A DNA stretch of 64,000 bases from Niastella caeni (GTDB lineage: Bacteria; Bacteroidota; Bacteroidia; Chitinophagales; Chitinophagaceae), in the NCBI RefSeq assembly GCF_004834005.1, contig NZ_STFF01000001.1, positions 1,053,347 to 1,117,346 of the forward strand, written 5' to 3'. The notes beneath the pieces are model-generated. The model made no database searches. It saw only the letters and a list, made by a program, of their open reading frames with translations, and was not told the origin of the DNA. A program made the position numbers and the translations under genes. Positions 62,615 through 64,000 of this stretch are shown one piece after another. The first letter of the stretch is position 1, and every line of letters begins with the position of its first letter.

Positions 62615-62786
62615 TAGCCTATTAATTCAATAGACTAAAATGTTGTAAAAAAACCCGGTTAGTAACTGTACCGGGGAAGGGCGCTAAATATGTCTACAAT
62701 TCTTATATACTAAAAGAACCATTAAAAATCCTGGTTGCTATTCCAGGATCTGAATTGCGAATATAGTCCATTATTTTAATAGACTA
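62615..62786 (-). promoter_or_regulatory. Two palindromic operator-like sites flanking the receptor leader
   Basis: Sites at 62615-62637 and 62764-62786 share 9-nt arms and a 5-nt centre: consensus TAGTCYATT, 5 nt, AATAGACTA, with one mismatch per site. The upstream site adjoins a TATATTCG -7-like box (62765-62758 on the minus strand). Two hairpins followed by T-runs lie between them. Regulator unknown. Confidence 0.6.
62644..62676 (-). terminator. Terminator-like hairpin in the receptor leader
   Basis: CCCGGT / ACCGGG (62653-62658 and 62669-62674) followed on the minus strand by seven T residues, located about 55 nt before the receptor start. A second hairpin with ATCCTGG / CCAGGAT arms and TTTT is at 62724-62750. 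They may attenuate transcription or protect against read-through. Confidence 0.55.
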
Positions 62787-62795
62787 ATACATTAT

Positions 62796-62827
62796 TTTAA
62801 ATCCCGGTCACTTTTCAGTGCCGGGAA
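62796..62827 (-). terminator. Terminator of the Met8-TauE gene
   Basis: CCCGG..CACT / AGTG..CCGGG hairpin (62802-62825) shortly after the stop codon at 62833, followed by a T/A-rich tract on the minus strand. Confidence 0.7.
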
Positions 62828-62832
62828 TACTA

Positions 62833-64000
62833 TTAAAAGATCTTTACAATAATTTTCAGGCTCCAGAATATTACCAGTATACCCAATAAGATCAGAGAGG
62901 TTTTACGAGGTAATTTACCGGCCAGTTTCGCCGCCAATGGGGCTGCCAGTAAACCGCCTATAACCAGGGCCACGATCACCTGCCAGTGCGTAACACCCAG
63001 CATGGTAAAAAAAGTAAAGGCGCTTGCCAGTGTAACAAAAAACTCTGTAAGGCTCACCGATCCTATCACAAACCGCGGGCTACGGCCTTTGGTAATTAAC
63101 GTAGTGGTTACTATAGGGCCCCAGCCACCGCCGCCAAATGAATCGAGGAAACCGCCAAAACCGGCCAGCCAGCCATAATGCTTGAACTTCTTTTTTTTCT
63201 GCTCGCTTTTAAAGGCATTCCAAAGTATACGAAGGCCCAGCAACATGGTGTAGCTGGCAATAATTGGCCGTAAATACGGGGTATGCGTATCGCCATATTT
63301 TGAAAGCAGTATGGCTCCCAATATAGCGCCCAATACGCCCGGTATAACCAGTGCCTTGAATAGTTTCTTATTTACGTTGCCGAATTTATAGTGGCTGTAT
63401 CCCGAAGCGCCGCTGGCGAACATTTCTGCCGTATGTATACTACCGCTCATCGCCGCCGGACTCACCCCTGCCGTTAATAAAATGGTTGCGCTGGTAACAC
63501 CATAGCCCATCCCCAATGCACCGTCTACCAACTGTGCCAGGAAACCGGCCAGCAGCATCCAGTGAAAGTTCTTATCCAGGTGCTGGTACCATCTTACCGT
63601 ATCATCGGCTATTCGCTGAAACGGTAAGTATGAAAATATAAAGTGACCTACAAGCATCAGGGCAAATGCGATCAGGGAATACGTAGCAATTTTGCGCCAG
63701 CGTTTTTCCCTTTCTACATTATCCTTTTCAACGAGTATGCGGGTGATCTCGTTCAGCCGTTTTACTTTGTATTCAAAATTGCCATTCAGTTTATTTCTAA
63801 CTGCATGCAGGTTATTGATCATGTCGTCCAGCTCAGCCGGTAAGGCATGATTCAATACTTCTTTTATACGTTTGGCAGCAGTAGGTGATTTACCATTGGT
63901 TGAAATGGCAATCTTCAGGTTGCCTTTCTGCACAACAGAGCTCAGGTAAAAATCGCATTGCTCCGGCGTATCCGCTACGTTCACCAGGATCTTTTTCTCT
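62833..64000 (-). CDS. Met8/CysG-N domain fused to TauE/SafE-type transporter (partial)
   Basis: The N-terminal part, cut by the window end, has the precorrin-2 dehydrogenase/ferrochelatase (Met8-type) signature ILVNVADTPEQCDFYL, then GNLKIAISTNGKSPTAAKRI, normally used for siroheme synthesis. After a short linker (EREKRWRKIATYSLI) comes a TauE/SafE transporter domain of about eight transmembrane helices (ALGMGYGVTSATILLTAGVSPAAMSG, GGFLDSFGGGGWGPIVTTTLITKGRSP), a family exporting sulfite or sulfonates. Siroheme is the sulfite reductase cofactor, so both domains fit sulfur assimilation. A GTG at 63984 could be mistaken for the start, but the reading frame and homology continue past it. Confidence 0.88.
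   Translation of the reverse strand, partial: EKKILVNVADTPEQCDFYLSSVVQKGNLKIAISTNGKSPTAAKRIKEVLNHALPAELDDMINNLHAVRNKLNGNFEYKVKRLNEITRILVEKDNVEREKRWRKIATYSLIAFALMLVGHFIFSYLPFQRIADDTVRWYQHLDKNFHWMLLAGFLAQLVDGALGMGYGVTSATILLTAGVSPAAMSGSIHTAEMFASGASGYSHYKFGNVNKKLFKALVIPGVLGAILGAILLSKYGDTHTPYLRPIIASYTMLLGLRILWNAFKSEQKKKKFKHYGWLAGFGGFLDSFGGGGWGPIVTTTLITKGRSPRFVIGSVSLTEFFVTLASAFTFFTMLGVTHWQVIVALVIGGLLAAPLAAKLAGKLPRKTSLILLGILVIFWSLKIIVKIF

Noticed and set aside
11..64000. tRNA, rRNA or SRP RNA genes
   Set aside because: I looked for cloverleaf ends, conserved rRNA segments and an SRP RNA near ffh and saw none. A covariance search would settle this.

Overview
This 64 kb window is chromosomal DNA of a Bacteroidota member, most probably Chitinophagaceae (Niastella/Chitinophaga-like). 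The evidence is the short primary sigma factor, type IX secretion (T9SS) genes porV, porU, gldJ and a PorP/SprF-like gene, T9SS sorting tails, a bacillithiol gene (bshA), and promoters of the Bacteroidota form (TTG, about 20 bases, TAnnTTTG). The family assignment is inference. No rRNA, tRNA, CRISPR array, prophage or transposase was seen.

Layout. 1-5.9 kb: ffh (partial), rpoD, a START-like protein, an unknown, an LptF/LptG-type permease and a CDF metal exporter. 6-9 kb: M20 dipeptidase, S4/Hsp15 protein, trmD, and a probable 23-residue membrane peptide. 9.3-14.5 kb: GH31 glycosidase, LolA-like protein, adenine deaminase. 14.7-20.9 kb: Crp/Fnr regulator, LiaF-like protein, DUF4288, LytS/LytTR two-component pair, a T9SS cargo and a small exported protein. 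21-30 kb: M28 peptidase, anmK, upp, PorP/SprF-like protein, an arsR-SRPBCC-DoxX-YdeI operon, SGNH esterase, alkyladenine glycosylase. 30-41 kb: EI24 protein, RsmI-like methyltransferase, M28 peptidase, bshA, two EnvC-like paralogues with degenerate LytM domains, DUF4292 lipoprotein, dut, ispF, porV. 41-53 kb: porU diverging from gldJ, murF, CHAD protein, metZ-osmC-metX, and a second arsR-SRPBCC pair. 53-64 kb: two cysteine-rich exported proteins, a transglutaminase-like/TPR protein, a T9SS cargo with 14 repeats, a TonB-dependent receptor and a Met8-TauE fusion cut by the window end.

How the genes work together. PorV, PorU and GldJ belong to T9SS, which exports and anchors proteins with C-terminal sorting domains; two such cargos lie at 19.2 and 56.7 kb. 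MetX and MetZ form the sulfhydrylation route to homocysteine. The two ArsR loci share the same promoter/operator geometry.

The most unusual feature is in the spacers. At about 20 loci the intergenic DNA is built almost entirely of degenerate 7-nt or 8-nt units. Each locus has its own unit vocabulary. At about a dozen loci two arrays lie in inverted orientation around a 40-160 nt core, and at least five cores share a motif of the form YCGAATWA. Arrays run up to start codons and often contain the stop codon of the adjacent gene. I do not recognise a named family. The closest analogy I know is the heptanucleotide STRR repeats of filamentous cyanobacteria.
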